From: Pachyseris speciosa
Lineage: Eukaryota; Cnidaria; Anthozoa; Scleractinia; Pachyseridae
Assembly (NCBI GenBank): GCA_016490735.1
Contig: JAEMWC010000754.1
Location: 77,001-141,000, forward strand
Reading direction: 5' to 3'
DNA length: 64,000 nucleotides
A program made the position numbers and the translations under genes. Under the pieces are notes generated by a model. That model did no database searches and had not been told where the DNA came from. It worked only from the letters and a program-made list of their open reading frames with translations. Positions 21,590 through 33,040 of this stretch are shown piece by piece (within the stretch, counting starts at the first letter, position 1; every line of letters begins with the position of its first letter).

Positions 21590-22003
21590 CTACAGATCTG
21601 ACACTTCCTAAACCGAAGAGAGAGTATCTAAAAAGAAGTTTCAAATACAGCGGCGCGATGCTTTGGAACCAACTCCCAAATGAAGCAAAACTAGCGGAAT
21701 CGATATATTCCTTTAATAAATGTATCAAAACGTAATTGGGTCATGTCATGCTATATAGTCTTGGGTTAGTTATGTCCTAGCTATCCTAATACTTTTTAAT
21801 ATTTAGTTTATAACGGTTAGTTCTCGTTCTTAGCTGAATTTTCGTAGTTTTAGATTTATCATATTATTAACTCGTAGTATTAGCTTTACTTTCATTTTTA
21901 TGTCCGTATAAACACGCCCTCCTTGGAAACCAGCTTAGTGTTGTTGGGGCTAGCGTATTTCTTGATTTAAATAAAGTATACCTACCTACCTACCTACCTA
22001 CCG
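21590..22003 (+). mobile_element. 5'-truncated non-LTR retrotransposon, 3' end only
   Basis: It encodes the last roughly 48 residues of a LINE ORF2 (motifs LTLPKPKREYLKRSF and AMLWNQLPNEAKLAESIYSF, stop at 21735). A 3' UTR follows, ending AATAAAGTATA and a CTAC microsatellite tail. The longer copy at 59119-60118 is over 90% identical by eye through the same region. It interrupts sequence that is continuous at about 35140 (GTGAAATACAGGTCTGATACGA). Confidence 0.8.
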
Positions 22004-22698
22004 TCTGATACGACACGTTTTACTTATCATGGACGTCAGAGAAACACTTCGTTTCAGAGACCACTCTTGTGCTGGAAAACCTCTCGAACTCGACTGATAA
22101 CACTCGCCCGTTGTATGAAGCCCTCAGCTCACTGCCCATTGTAGCTGTCAAACAAAATTATCTACTCTTTGATCGTCATTCTGCTGGAAAAGTTTGGAAA
22201 TCATGTATTGAACTGAAACATACCTCACGAAGAAACGCTGGAATTGACTGAACATCGTATAGCGCACGTCCATGAAAATCGCCGATTTTCAAACAAACAG
22301 GACTCAGTCGCGATCGACATTTTCCTGTACAATCTCACGAAGCCGTCATCCTATCTAAGGAATACTGACTTTGTGAAGAGGTAATGGAGACACTGAGTGA
22401 AAAATGTGCTCAAGTTTAAGTGCAAACGAGCAGCAAACTACAACCTTGTTGGATCGCTGGAGGCCGCACGTTTATTGAGTCAGGCTAAAACGACAGTGTA
22501 AATTGCATAGGTGCAAAGTGCAAACGGCAATAACAGCTTAAACAGAACCTGGGAGAGAACCAACGAGCATCCATAGGATGAAAAAACCTCACCGCGCTCG
22601 TAGCAGTAAAGACTGAGGAAAAACCCCGGCCCTATAGATGGGACTCTCCGAACTGCCGGGCACGGTCTTAAAGAAAACAATACATATTATTTAGATCC

Positions 22699-23061
22699 CT
22701 AAAGATTGTGTGACTGATAAACGAGAATTAAAATCGTCTTTAACACAGCCATTCTTGGCGTTTCCACCTCGCCCAACGACAATAGATGCTTAAATAGTCT
22801 ATCAGGAATTCCGGCATTAGCTGCTGAGGTGGCTCCTCCAGCTGTAATGCTATGAACACTAATCGTAGAAACGTCTGTTAAACCTCTAAAAGCGTCCTTT
22901 ATAAGTTCTCGAGCTCTCCTAAAGCTAATCCCTTGGCTCCGGGCCTTCACTCTTGACCGAGGAGTAGCAAGGGCCCTAAACAAAGGTAAATCTTCGGAGA
23001 TGTCGATTTGCACAGTCGGTAGATGTGACCTCGCGAAAACGATCCACGCCCCGTCACGGGA
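22699..23061 (-). pseudogene. DIRS-like tyrosine recombinase C-terminal fragment, copy 1
   Basis: The frame encodes the catalytic C-terminal part of a DIRS-type tyrosine recombinase: RDGAWIVFARSHLP at the start, then VHSITAGGATSAANAGIPDR and LFKH. The family's H-x-x-R box usually reads HSLRAGGA; here the arginine is threonine. The frame is lost after LFKH, where GRW is expected, and the fragment is cut at 23062 by the next repeat unit. It is a truncated relative of the copy at 35872-36402. Confidence 0.75.
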
Positions 23062-23570
23062 CCGCTGCACCCATGTGTGAGTCGAAGAAACTGGTTTGGT
23101 CTTTGAGAAAAACTCAGAAGACTAATCACATCTCACCCTACCCCTCCGCACCAATAACAACTCACCCCCACCCCCCACCCCCCACCTCCCCCCACACACA
23201 CACACTAATAACAACTTACCCTCCCATCTCAGTACCACTAACAACTCACCCCTCCCCCTCAGCAGTTAATGACTTCAACAAAATAAAGGTTTCATCAGTT
23301 GTCGTTCTGCACGTGAAAAAATAGTAGAAACCAAGTGCATGTTTAGTGAAAGTTAATTTTATTAGGTTCAGAGTTGTATCGCTTGTCAGGGGTTTTTGGT
23401 TCTATGTTCTCACGTGTCACACAGCATTTACAAGGGAAAAAAAGGGTAGAAAAATAAAAAATAAAAATCAGTCATCAAATTTCAGTACATCGTAGTCGAC
23501 TCGTGATCCGATCCGCGGCCCATATTATCATGTTTTTCACTTGTATCACTCATAAAAGTCTCGTTTTCTT

Positions 23571-23915
23571 CTAATCCCGATTTCCACTGCACTGTTCATC
23601 CTGTAGCGTCGAGATCACCATGACAGCTAAACTCGCGAGCACGCTCTCCGTAGCTTGTGTCCTTTCGCCGTACTGGATTCCTTCGTTTTCTTGCATGTAA
23701 ACAGCTGACTCTTGTCCTCTTCGATTTGAAAAGTGAGCTCTCAGCCATAGTTCCACTTTTTCTGAAGGTCTTAAAGACATGGTAAGGTCGTGCTCGATGT
23801 ATGGTGCTATCCACCCTACGTAAATAAAACTTCGTGGTTCGTTCAGTTTGACTCTTGTTTTTTCCGTGCTTGCTTGTTCGGGAGTCACCGGATCTGGATT
23901 TTGAGGACAACTCAT
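23571..23915 (-). CDS. conserved short ORF in duplicated unit (copy B), unknown
   Basis: A 114-residue frame beginning MSCPQNPDPVTPEQASTEKT, collinear with the ORFs at 19238-19576 and 52705-53043. The frame continues 25 codons upstream (to 23990), as in the 53133 copy. Here KEGW is replaced by YVGW. Same uncertainty as the other copies; no recognised domain. Confidence 0.4.
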   Translation of the reverse strand: MSCPQNPDPVTPEQASTEKTRVKLNEPRSFIYVGWIAPYIEHDLTMSLRPSEKVELWLRAHFSNRRGQESAVYMQENEGIQYGERTQATESVLASLAVMVISTLQDEQCSGNRD

Positions 23916-24261
23916 CGTCTCAGTTTTGTTAGTCGTTAACTTTTCATTTAAACTTCTTGCGCGATGGAACGCGAAAAGTCGTTGCAACATACCGTTATTT
24001 TTTCAAACTTCTGGATTGTATCCATCGACATGGCGTACGCGACAGCGCGCGAGTTGAGTTTAACAAAACGGAGACGCAAGTAAACGCGAAGCTAGAATCG
24101 GATAGCGACTTTCATGCACGAAAAAGGAAAAAAAGGAAAAAGGATATGACGTCGACCGTAGAAGGATGTGGAATTATTCTTGGGTTGATTGATCCTTTTT
24201 ATGTAGTTATTTTTATTTTCTCTGCTAGCCTTTTTAAGGCCCTAGTAAACGAGGACATATT

Positions 24262-24470
24262 GTTTAGGGCCGTTTATACGAGAGAAAATAAGCCGCGGCT
24301 TAGTCTGGCCACGGCTTACATAAGACGCGAATATTCCGTATAAATGGTACAAAATCTACGTTCACGGCTTTCTCAAGCTGCGGCTTATCCTGGCCTCGGA
24401 GTTTTTACTCGTATAAATGGTTCCTTTCGCGTCTTATGTAAGCCGCGGCCAGAGTAAGCCGCGGCTTAAG
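24262..24470. repeat. foldback repeat with GCCGCGGCTTA arms
   Basis: GTTTATACGAGAGAAAATAAGCC... is returned by ...TTCGCGTCTTATGTAAGCCGCGGCCAGAGTAAGCCGCGGC. TAAGCCGCGGCTTA is itself palindromic and appears several times. Non-coding. Confidence 0.65.
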
Positions 24471-24766
24471 GCTGGTTTCCATATAATCGCAGACGATCGC
24501 GGATCCATGTTCTATCTTCTGCGATCGTCTGCGATCAATTGCGGTCCTGCGATCATATGGAAACCAAAGATCTGCGATCGAAACCTATCCCATAATATTT
24601 ATAATTCCGACAACGCGCGTGTACATTTGACATTTCCGCTGACCGAATTGTATTGCTACAGTCGGCTTCGCGATCGTTTGCGATCGTCTGCGATCATATG
24701 GAAACAGCTCTCTTTGCGATCGTCTGCGATCTGCGATCGTCTGCGATCATATGGAAACCAGGCTTT
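24470..24766. mobile_element. MITE with GGTTTCCATAT ends and GCGATCGTCTGCGATC arrays
   Basis: The left end GCTGGTTTCCATATAATCGC matches the right end CTGCGATCATATGGAAACCAGGC in inverse. The interior is packed with CTGCGATCGTCTGCGATC repeats, giving dense GATC sites. A truncated right end recurs at about 63060-63090. Confidence 0.75.
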
Positions 24767-25046
24767 ATTTTCTCTCGTAAAAACAGCCCTTTTTGCGGAT
24801 ACAAATATTTCCCTGTTTGCCCGCGCGCGCAAAATTTATTGCGGAAACAAAATTTGTCGCAACAAATGTTTCCCAGTTTGCGCAGTATGGAAACACAACA
24901 TAAGTTTTGTGTTCCGCTCGTTTGCTCAACCAAGAAACATCATGAGCAACAATTTGTCCGCAACAATGTGTCGTCGTTTGCCAGGGCCCTTGATGTTCCA
25001 TGTATGTCTCACAGTAAGTAGTTAGTCACTGTTAACTGTGTCCCCA

Positions 25047-25227
25047 ATGGGCCCTTTGCAGGATGTCAGTCACGTGGTACAAAAACGCCATGCTGGGACG
25101 CAAACAACCCACTGGGACTAGACAAACAAAGAGCTTACATCATTTCTGTTTGTCTTGTCCCAGCGGGTCGTTTGTCCCCCAGCGTGGCATTTTTGTACCA
25201 CGTGACTGACATCCTGCAAAGGGCCAT
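25047..25227. mobile_element. palindromic MITE with GTCACGTGGTAC arms, complete copy
   Basis: The outer arms ATGGGCCCTTTGCAGGATGTC and GACATCCTGCAAAGGGCCAT are inverted copies. The arms are about 75 bp and include the E-box-like CACGTG, around a short centre (CAAACAAAGAGCTTACATC). A nearly identical copy is at 63372-63553. Confidence 0.85.
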
Positions 25228-25534
25228 TAGCACCAATATGTATGTTTGTGTGTGTGTGTGCGTGCTTGCGTGCGTGCCTGCGTGCATGCATGCGTTGGCT
25301 GGTAAGCAGATTTGCCATTTTCCAACTGTTTTGAACAGCATGGGTCGTACCTTCTGACTAAAGTGGATTGTTGCGTTCGCAAGATGGTTAGCCGTTAATA
25401 ACAACGCAACCAAACATAAAGCACCTGCTAAACGCCGGATAAACATTTTCATCCAACATCGTGTTGTACGGGCATGTTTGACCGTTCAGCCCCCTCTCTC
25501 GACATAGCTTTTAAATGGTTATTACCGATTGACG

Positions 25535-25815
25535 ATTTGTTAGAGCGCTTTTCAATTGAGTGTCGTAAACTGAACCAAAACCAATCACAACACTGACCAA
25601 TCACAATAGAAGTAAGCATTGCAATGAGCCAATCAGAACACGAAACAATTACATGTAGCCGCCGCAAAGCGCGGGAAAATGCGCGCGTGCAAGTTGCGAT
25701 TGGTTTTGGTTTTGCCTCTCATTGGTTGAGAAAACGGCGCGAGTTTTCCTGGCCAATCACAAAGCAAAGCAATGCAAAACCAAAGCAAACGAGAATTTCT
25801 TTCGACACTCAATAG
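25535..25815. mobile_element. CCAAT-rich MITE, copy 2
   Basis: Left end TTAGAGCGCTTTTCAATTGAG; right end CGACACTCAATAG, lacking the last few bases. It holds ACCAATCACAA, AGCCAATCAGAA, CGATTGG, TCATTGG and GGCCAATCACAA. Paralogous to 20005-20275 and 53611-53895. Confidence 0.75.
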
Positions 25816-28606
25816 AAAGACATATCAGTATAACCTTGCGCGCGCGCTCGTTTCCAGTTCAGGCCAATTCAGTGGAACATATTCGTTTTCAATATCACCC
25901 ATTTGTAGAAACAACAGTAATTTACTAAGACGTTTTTCAGTGATCTCAAGTCGGTCATCAGCATTTTCGATCCGCGTCGTAGTGTCGTTGAAAAGGCTTT
26001 CTTAGTTAAAGAAGCAAGATCTTGTATCTTTTTTTTTTTTATCTTTATTGATATTAAATATTGTAGAGCACAAATACAAATACAATTACAGAACCGAGAA
26101 AATTACGTACACTTACAGTTGAGTATTAATTACATTACAAATACAGAAATAATAAAAACAATAAAAATACAAGACAGCAAGAAATAAGGTTCTAACCGTA
26201 TGCTGTAAGAAATTTCCAGAGTAATTACAAAACCATTATTGAAATAAATGAATTAATTTTTCCCATTTCTTTAAGTGCTGCAAAAGTTTGTTGTTCTCCA
26301 TTGCAATATGATGCTCAATATAATATATACGCTTAGTCCTGGCGTCCAATTTTTTGACATCTACTGGAGTAGAGATAAAATTTACCCAATAGTAGCATAT
26401 CATTAATCAGAATGAAATCATCAGTATTATCAAATTTTCCAAAAATCAAATCTGTCTCTTTTAATGTATTTATTTGGATTCCATTGCCCCTTAACCAAGA
26501 CAAAACGTGTTTCCAAAAATCAGAAGCTACTTTACGCGAGAAAAATAAATGCTCAATAGATTCTATATCTTCTTGGCAAAAGGTACAGCATGGAGAGTCA
26601 GTTAAGCCCAACCGAAATAGCTTTTCATTGGTGTAAACAACACAGTTTAGTATTTTATATTGAAATTCCCTAAGTTTGGATTCTAATGTGACGTTAAAGG
26701 CTAAGGAATAAACCTTTTCCCAATCAACAGCTGTATCTGAATACTTATCTTGTAACTTCTGCTTAGCGGTAGGCGGGATCTGTTTTTTCTCAATGAAGAG
26801 TTGATAAATCTGTTTTGTGGAGACATCAGAAATTGGAGTTAAGTTACCGTTGTCTGTTTTGATTGTCGGAGTGCTCGGAATGGGAGCACTTAATAATGAT
26901 ACATTAGTGGAAGTTTCAGCAAGAGAACGCCATTCAGCCGGGATTGAGTTAATTATACTCATAAGAAAAAATCTTTGCTCTGGGGAAATTAAAGGTGTTA
27001 GAAAATCTAGTGAGAAGGAACTGCCTACAGAGATTAGATCACCTATTCTCAAAAAACCAAGGTCAATTAAATCCTTTCTGTACGCAGACCTTTTTTCTAC
27101 ACAAAGAAATTTATTGTTCCAAATTATCTCATTTAGGACCTCTTCTGACGAACTCGGCTTTTTCCCATTTAGATCCGACCACGCATCAAGACATTCCTTA
27201 TAGTATGCAGGCAACTGGATCTTTAACTTAGAGACATCGAAATTACAATGCAAGACAAAACATCCGCCAATAGGTGATAGCAGTTTGTTCAAGATCGTTT
27301 TCCAGGGACTTGGATACTCCTCTAGAAATTTTTTCAGAAAGGTTACTCGCTTTGCTTTAATCATGGAATCAATATCTAGCATTTTCAATCCTCCTTTCCT
27401 TTGGTCTGATATCAAGGCCTGGCGTTTAACTTTATCCTTCCCGTTCCAGATAAATCCGTACAGAATCGAGTTCACTTCCTTGACTAAATCATTAGATATC
27501 GCTATTACAGAGGCCCTATACATAAGTTCGGGGATAGCAAAGGTCTTGACAATTTGGATTCTTCCTATTAAAGACAGGTTTCTCCATTTCCACATGTTTA
27601 TTGATTTCTTTATAACCTTCAATGTTTGGGTAAAATTCAAATCATGTCTTTGCTTTAAGTCGTAACCGAAATACACTCCGAGGATTTTGACGGCTTCACA
27701 AACCTTGTGCTTTGCAAAAACTAAGTCCTGTGTAGTGTTGTTACCAAGGGCTAGCATTTCTGTTTTTTCATGATTAACCTTCAAACCAGAGAAGTCACCG
27801 AAACACTCAAGTACCTGAAAAAGTGTTGTATACGAATCTCCGTCTCTTAGAAAACACGTCATATCGTACGTAAATAAGGACAACTTGACTGTTTCTTCCC
27901 CAATTAGAAAACCATGGATTTTGCTATCACTTCTTATCCGTTCCGCTAAGATCTCAAGGGCAATAATAAACAGATATGGAGAGAGTGGGTCTCCCTGCCG
28001 GACCCCTCTACTCAAGGAAAATGGTGCAGTGGTGAAACCATTATTCATTACGCAACTAGATACATTATTATAAAGAACTCGGATCCAGTGAATGAAAGAA
28101 GGGCCAAAATTGAATTTATGCAGTGTTCTGATTAAGAAATTAAAATTTAGTGTATCGAAGGCTTTCTCAAAGTCTATTGCTATCGAAAGACCAGTCAAAT
28201 TATTCCGTTTTGTATAGTCAACCATATCATCAATTGTTCTGATTGCGTCAAAAGTAGATCTGCCTTTGACAAAAGCATTCTGATTAGCATGAATTATAGA
28301 AGGTAAAACTTTTTCTTAACGTTTTGCTAATACTTTAGAAATTATTTTTGTATCCACATTAATTACAGATATCGGTCGCCAGTTCTTGATCATTCTTTTG
28401 TCCTTTCCTTTCTTTTCAATTAGTGTTATAATTGCTTGTTTTTGCGAATTTGAAAGTTCGCCAAATTCATAAGAATAATCAATACTGTCTACAATGTACT
28501 TTCCAAACAGTGACCAAAAGGCCAGATAAAATTCAGCCGTCAATCCATCGTTCCCAGGTGTCTTGTTTTTTTGGAAAGACTGTAGAGCCGAGAAGCATTC
28601 GTTATA

Positions 28607-29036
28607 CAGTAAACACCCGCATATAAGAACACACGATTTCGGGGGTCAGGCTGATTGAGTTCTTATTTATCGGGTGCTTAGTGACAAATCAGCCTCAAAA
28701 TGTTCTTAAAATGTTCTTAAAGTTTTATTTAGTAATACTATCCAAAACATCTTGCTAGAGGTATAATTAGCATATTTTAGGAAAATAAACTAGATTATTT
28801 TTGTAGAAAAAAAGTACTCATTACCAAAACAAGAAAGCTTGACAGCTGATAGAGTTATGCATTTATCTGACAGCAAACATAAACTTACATGTTTTGTAAT
28901 TATGACACTTTTTCCATTTTATAAGGACATGTTACAATTTTCAGGCTGATCTTGTTCTTATAAAAATGGGGCTTTATTGGCCAAATTTCAGCCTGGTGTT
29001 CTTAATCCATTTGTTCTTATATGCGGGTGTTTACTG
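28607..29036. mobile_element. pogo-like MITE inside LINE ORF2
   Basis: TA at 28605-28606 and 29037-29038 flanks inverted ends of about 25 bp (CAGTAAACACCCGCATATAAG and its reverse complement). With the duplicated TA it adds 432 nt, a multiple of three, so the LINE frame is the same on both sides. Its insertion post-dates the LINE. Confidence 0.85.
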
Positions 29037-30257
29037 TATGTTATTCGTCCTTCACAAGCTGAACGTAGCTCTTCAGATAGGCTGGGAACCTCTATATCAA
29101 AGAAGGTTGACTCGGATGTGTGACAGCTGTGGTCTTTATAGAGATTTGAATAAAATAATTCCAACTCAGACAATATGGTTTTTGGGTTTGTCGTTAACTT
29201 TCCATCATCAAGAAAGATTTTTCTTACACTACTTCGTTTCTTATTTGACTTTTCTAAGTTCAAAAAATATTTGTTATTTTTTTCACCTTTTTCATACCAA
29301 TTAGCTCGGGAGCGTATAATAGCACCTTGAACGACATAATCGTAAAATTCTTCATACTCAGCCTTTGCACATTCTAACTACTCCATATTTTGCTTTGTCG
29401 GATCGATGTCACATTTTTTGGTATACTCACGTAATTTTTCTTCTAGCTTACTTTCTTTCTCTCTTCTACTTCTGGCTCTTGTTTTACTCTGATAATTGAT
29501 GGTAAGTTGTCGTATTTTATACTTCAATAAATCCCACAAGACACGTTTGTCAACAACATCTTTGAATTCTTCCAGCCAACCTTTCAAATTCTCGTCAAGC
29601 AGATCACAAAAATCTTGGTCATTTACAAGACTGGAATTAAATTTCCAGAAACTTGGTCCCCGAATACCGTCCTCTACACCGCTAAAAGACAAAATTATCG
29701 CAGAGTGATCTGATTTAATTGATGGGATTATATCTACATGGTCCACATCCTCTTGAAGAGAATCACTAATCAACCAAAAATCTAGTCTTCTCTGAATAAT
29801 CGGAGTTGACGGAGTTTGACGCCACGTAAAACGTGCTGTCAGGGGGTTTCTGACACGCCAGATATCAAGCAAGTCTTGTTCCAAACAAATGTCTTCTAAC
29901 CCCTTTACTGAATCCTTAACTTTCTTTATGCCACCACTATACCATCAAGATCCTGATCGAATACAACATTGAAATCGCCTCCTAAAACAATAGAATATTC
30001 AGAAACCATGAAAGCGTTTAACTCATCGGAAATAGATTTAAAAAACTCGCATTGCTCAGCACACTTATTTGGCGCATAGATGTTCAGTAGTAAAAAAGCG
30101 GAATCCTGTATTGTTGCCTCTAGGAGTATATAACGGCCTAGTGCGTCCACTCTAACTGATTTCAAATTAAAGTCCAGATTATCCCTTACCAGAACGAGCA
30201 CGCCCTTGCTATGAGAACTTCCGTGTGAAAAAAATATGTCTCTTTTCCACTGTTTTT

Positions 30258-30751
30258 TCCACCTACCGCCAAAATTTCCTGCTCGTGGTCATCTTCAGTA
30301 CACAGAAATTCCAAACTATGTGGCGGTAGGTCGAGAAATTCATCAATAGTCGAGTCCCAAAGGTACTAAGTGTTCGACCGGCCAAATTCCCAGTTCGTCG
30401 AGTAAACAAGCCAAATTCAACAACAAAATACATCACCTTGCTCGATTCTTTGAGAAAGTGGACTCTTAGCTACCGTCACGCTTAATGATGCTCATCAGGC
30501 AGCCGCTAAAGATGAAAAATGGCTGTAAATTAAGCAGAAATCGCAAGCAAACCGAACTTGGGCCATTGTTGTCGCTTCACGGATAAAAAATAGCTACGTC
30601 AAAATGACGTTTTCAGAAACCTTGAGCCTCCAGTGGCTTAGGACAGCACCACTTTCCCCTGGTAGTTCAAATAAAGAGTCACGAATTGCTATTCATCGTT
30701 TATAGGTGGAAAATCACTCCGAAAATGTAAAAACCTGCGGTAGTCAATGGG
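30258..30751. mobile_element. piggyBac-like fragment inside LINE ORF2
   Basis: This is the reverse complement of the first half of the 968-1981 element. One end is clean (GTAGTCAATGGG next to TTAA at 30752-30755, inside the LSLN codons of ORF2). The other end breaks off inside the element, next to LINE endonuclease sequence. The element is therefore truncated and a piece of ORF2 was lost with it. Confidence 0.75.
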
Positions 30752-31233
30752 TTAAGGGATAACAGCTTGAAATCAATATTATTAAGCCCCATATTGCGAG
30801 AGAGGACGTGTCAAACGACCACAATAGGAAAAATTAATTGGATAAACAAAACAAGATCCCAAAAAACAGTAAGTGTTGACAGCCATGAATAATACGGAAA
30901 AGGTGAAAAATAAAGCAAGCAATATACACAGCCGCACAGGAAAAGTGAACAGCTCACAAAACCACGTAAAAAACGAACAAAAAATAAAAAACCTACACTT
31001 ATAACACACACTGATTATGCAAATAAAAGGCCGCAAGATCACCTTCGAATGCGGCCCTAGGGACTAGGGGCTTGTTATGTGAAAAAGGTGGCAAAATTTA
31101 ACGGAGAGTTGGCTGTTCTGTCTTTCAAAATTGTACTGGCATGCAAATTCTAAATCGGGATTAATTTTAAAGAGTGGATACGTATTTTGTATTTTGATAA
31201 AAAATAATTGAAGAATAATCAGAAAATTTGGGC

Positions 31234-32106
31234 TTACCGGCGATTGTTGTCCGGCAATAAGTACTGTGGCAAAGCATCCACTGAGTATGGGCTACCATTT
31301 ACAATAAGATTGTTACCTTTGATAAACACACGTTCAATGTTAGCCTCTTTAGCTTTCTTGTAAGCCGCTCGGAGTTTGCCACGTTCTTTTGCCGATTCCA
31401 CAGAGAGATCTTTATCAATATACACGGAGGAAAATCGAGTTTTCAATAAATGCTTCCTTTTTTCCCACACCAAATCAGCATCCAAACGGGAAACAAATCG
31501 TGCTATTACAGGCCGTGGACGAGTAGAGGCTTCGGTGTTACCTGCATTGGTCGATGTTGCCGCAGAATCAGTTCGAACGGTAGACTTCAACTTACCAATC
31601 CGATGGATTGCATGAAACTTTGTGTCGTCGGAAGCTACGCCGAGTTCGCTGACAAGTTCTTTCACTTTACCAAAACACTGCTCGTTCGTTTCCTCTGGAT
31701 CTTCAGGAATATTATAAAAGCGAAGGTTTTCCCTCCTCGAATAATCTTCTTGTCTAATTACACGGCCTTTAAGCGAACTAACCTCTTCGCTTAACTTAGA
31801 ATTCTTCTGTAGTGTTTCCTGTAGCTGCTCCTCTAAGGATTTGTTCTTTTCTTTCAGTGTATTCACCTCAGCCCAGGCAGCATCTAACGACGTTGATACC
31901 TCGGTTAGCTCCTTTTTTAGAACACGAATTTCATGTTGGAGCTCCAGTTTTAAAGCTGCGAAATCATCGTCCATTTTAGTGAAACCCCTTTCTATTCTGT
32001 CTTGAATGCTAGAAAGTTTTTCAAGGATTCTTGGGTCGACATCATCGCCATCAGTGGAGCTGGAGCCTCGTGCTCGCTCTTTTTCGTTAGCGCTGTTTTG
32101 GGGCAT
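31234..32106 (-). CDS. LINE ORF1 protein (coiled coil, RRM-like, C-terminal domain)
   Basis: An intact 290-residue frame of the L1/Tx1 ORF1 type, an RNA-binding chaperone that coats the element's transcript. Residues about 25-120 are a heptad-rich coiled coil (RILEKLSSIQDRIERG through QKNSKLSEEVSSLKGRV). The central domain follows, with RQEDYSRRENLRFYNIPE and FHAIHRIG. The C-terminal domain has RPRPVIARF and KRKHLLKTRFSSVYIDKDLS. A low-complexity insert TDSAATSTNAGNTEAS lies between them. The start was chosen as the first ATG after stops, about 150 bp inside the 5' end. It is the only LINE gene left open. Confidence 0.88.
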   Translation of the reverse strand: MPQNSANEKERARGSSSTDGDDVDPRILEKLSSIQDRIERGFTKMDDDFAALKLELQHEIRVLKKELTEVSTSLDAAWAEVNTLKEKNKSLEEQLQETLQKNSKLSEEVSSLKGRVIRQEDYSRRENLRFYNIPEDPEETNEQCFGKVKELVSELGVASDDTKFHAIHRIGKLKSTVRTDSAATSTNAGNTEASTRPRPVIARFVSRLDADLVWEKRKHLLKTRFSSVYIDKDLSVESAKERGKLRAAYKKAKEANIERVFIKGNNLIVNGSPYSVDALPQYLLPDNNRR

Positions 32107-32253
32107 AGCAGAACTTAAAAAAAAAAACTCTTGTTACTCACTGTCAAACTTCAAAAGCAGTGCCAAAGGATAAAAAACGAAGATTAACTCGCCATAGTTA
32201 CGGAGGCTTAAAGAACACGTCTAGCCGCCATAGCGGTCAGTCCCAGTCCCCCC

Positions 32254-33040
32254 AGATTTTGTATCTTAGAAAAGTTGGAGTTTTCAGCGGCAAAGCCGGC
32301 AATAGAGCGATTTTCAGTCGAGTGAGTCGTAAAACCAAAATCTGACCAATATAGCAGAAGCTAACAGCGCGATGAACCAATCAGAATACGAAGCAATTAC
32401 ACGTAACCGGCCCAAAGCGCGGGAAAATACGCTCGTGCAAGACACGATTGGTCAATTTCACTTGCTTTTCATTGGTTGAGAAAGTGATGCGAGTTTTGCC
32501 AAACAAACGACTGCGTTTACCGAACGGTAGTTTTCATGTAACATAAGATCTTGTGGTTAGGAGCCAGTGGGATGTTAACAAATTGACTGCTCCGTGTGTA
32601 TTTGAACCGTGGCGTAATGATATGCTCCACCTTCCGCATTCAAGGTCAGCAAACCTTAAAAAGGGAAGATGGCTTCGAGGGTTAGACTTTCAGGTCTGAA
32701 AATAGTTAATCCGTGAATGATGAATAGATGAATGTGGCTATATGAAAATCAAAAAATGTAAACGAGCTAATAAACTTCTTGTGTGATTTTCCAAATGTTA
32801 TGATACAGTTTTTCAACTTATTTACCTGGATTGTATCACGCGCTTTGGTTGTGGAGCGGTCGTCAATTGGCCGAAGGGGAAATGCCATTGGCAAGGCAAC
32901 ACTGTTGCTAGTGTTAGGGTGCCTTGTTATACCATTAATCCGGAAAAGGAGTGCCCCATAGGCCATCCTGCCCCGGCTTTAGTTGTTCTCATGTATTTTC
33001 TGAATGTGTGATATGTAATAAAGCAATAAATAAATAAGAG
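32254..33040. repeat. duplicated repeat unit, copy B (3' part)
   Basis: It continues the unit after the LINE: second CCAAT-rich element (about 32297-32510), then sequence shared with 54500-54835 and 55105-55390, including GGTTGTGGAGCGGTCGTC. No gene. Confidence 0.7.

Larger units (their letters stand above)
23062..26030. repeat. duplicated repeat unit, copy B (5' part)
   Basis: Homologous to 18765-20640 and 52736-54240 but lengthened by several MITEs at about 24260-25230. It includes C-rich CCCCACCCCCCACC runs at 23160-23200. The unit is split at 26030 by the L1/Tx1-like LINE and resumes at 32254. Confidence 0.75.
26333..30792 (-). pseudogene. LINE ORF2 (endonuclease-reverse transcriptase), multiply broken
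   Basis: The start ATG at 30792 gives MGLNNIDFKLLSLN, where the APE endonuclease domain begins, and is cut at once by a piggyBac-like insertion with loss of about 45 codons. The endonuclease resumes near 30255 (FFSHGSSHSKGVLVLVRDN, GGDFNVV, and IKSDHSAI near 29710) after a frameshift between 29926 and 29884. In-frame stops follow near 29375 and 28318, and a MITE sits at 28607-29036. The reverse transcriptase fills 26333-28225: AIDFEKAFDTL and GVRQGDPLSPYLF are intact, but the catalytic box reads LSLFTYDMT where FADD is expected. A C-terminal CCTFC...HLFF zinc-binding region is present. Confidence 0.9.
26031..32253 (-). mobile_element. full-length but dead L1/Tx1-like LINE, 6.2 kb
   Basis: The element reads on the minus strand: short 5' UTR, ORF1 (31234-32106), ORF2 (from 30792), and a 3' end with an A tail (T run from 26031 on the plus strand). 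A 14-bp target duplication flanks it: AGATCTTGTATCTT at 26017-26030 and AGATTTTGTATCTT at 32254-32267, one mismatch. The paralogous sequence at about 54223-54250 runs straight through this site (AAGATCTTGTATCTTAGAAA), showing the empty target. Inside ORF2 sit a pogo-like MITE and a piggyBac-like fragment. Confidence 0.93.

Noticed and set aside
21313..21735. 140-codon ORF as one gene
   Set aside because: It fuses unrelated repeat-unit sequence (to about 21590) with the tail of a LINE ORF2.
24417..25025. 202-codon ORF
   Set aside because: It runs through the GCGATCGTCTGCGATC MITE and neighbouring repeats; frames on both strands are open because of the repeat.
30782..31042. Hydrophobic 86-residue ORF as a membrane protein
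   Set aside because: It lies in the spacer between ORF1 and ORF2 of the LINE and overlaps the ORF2 start; composition follows an AT-rich strand bias.
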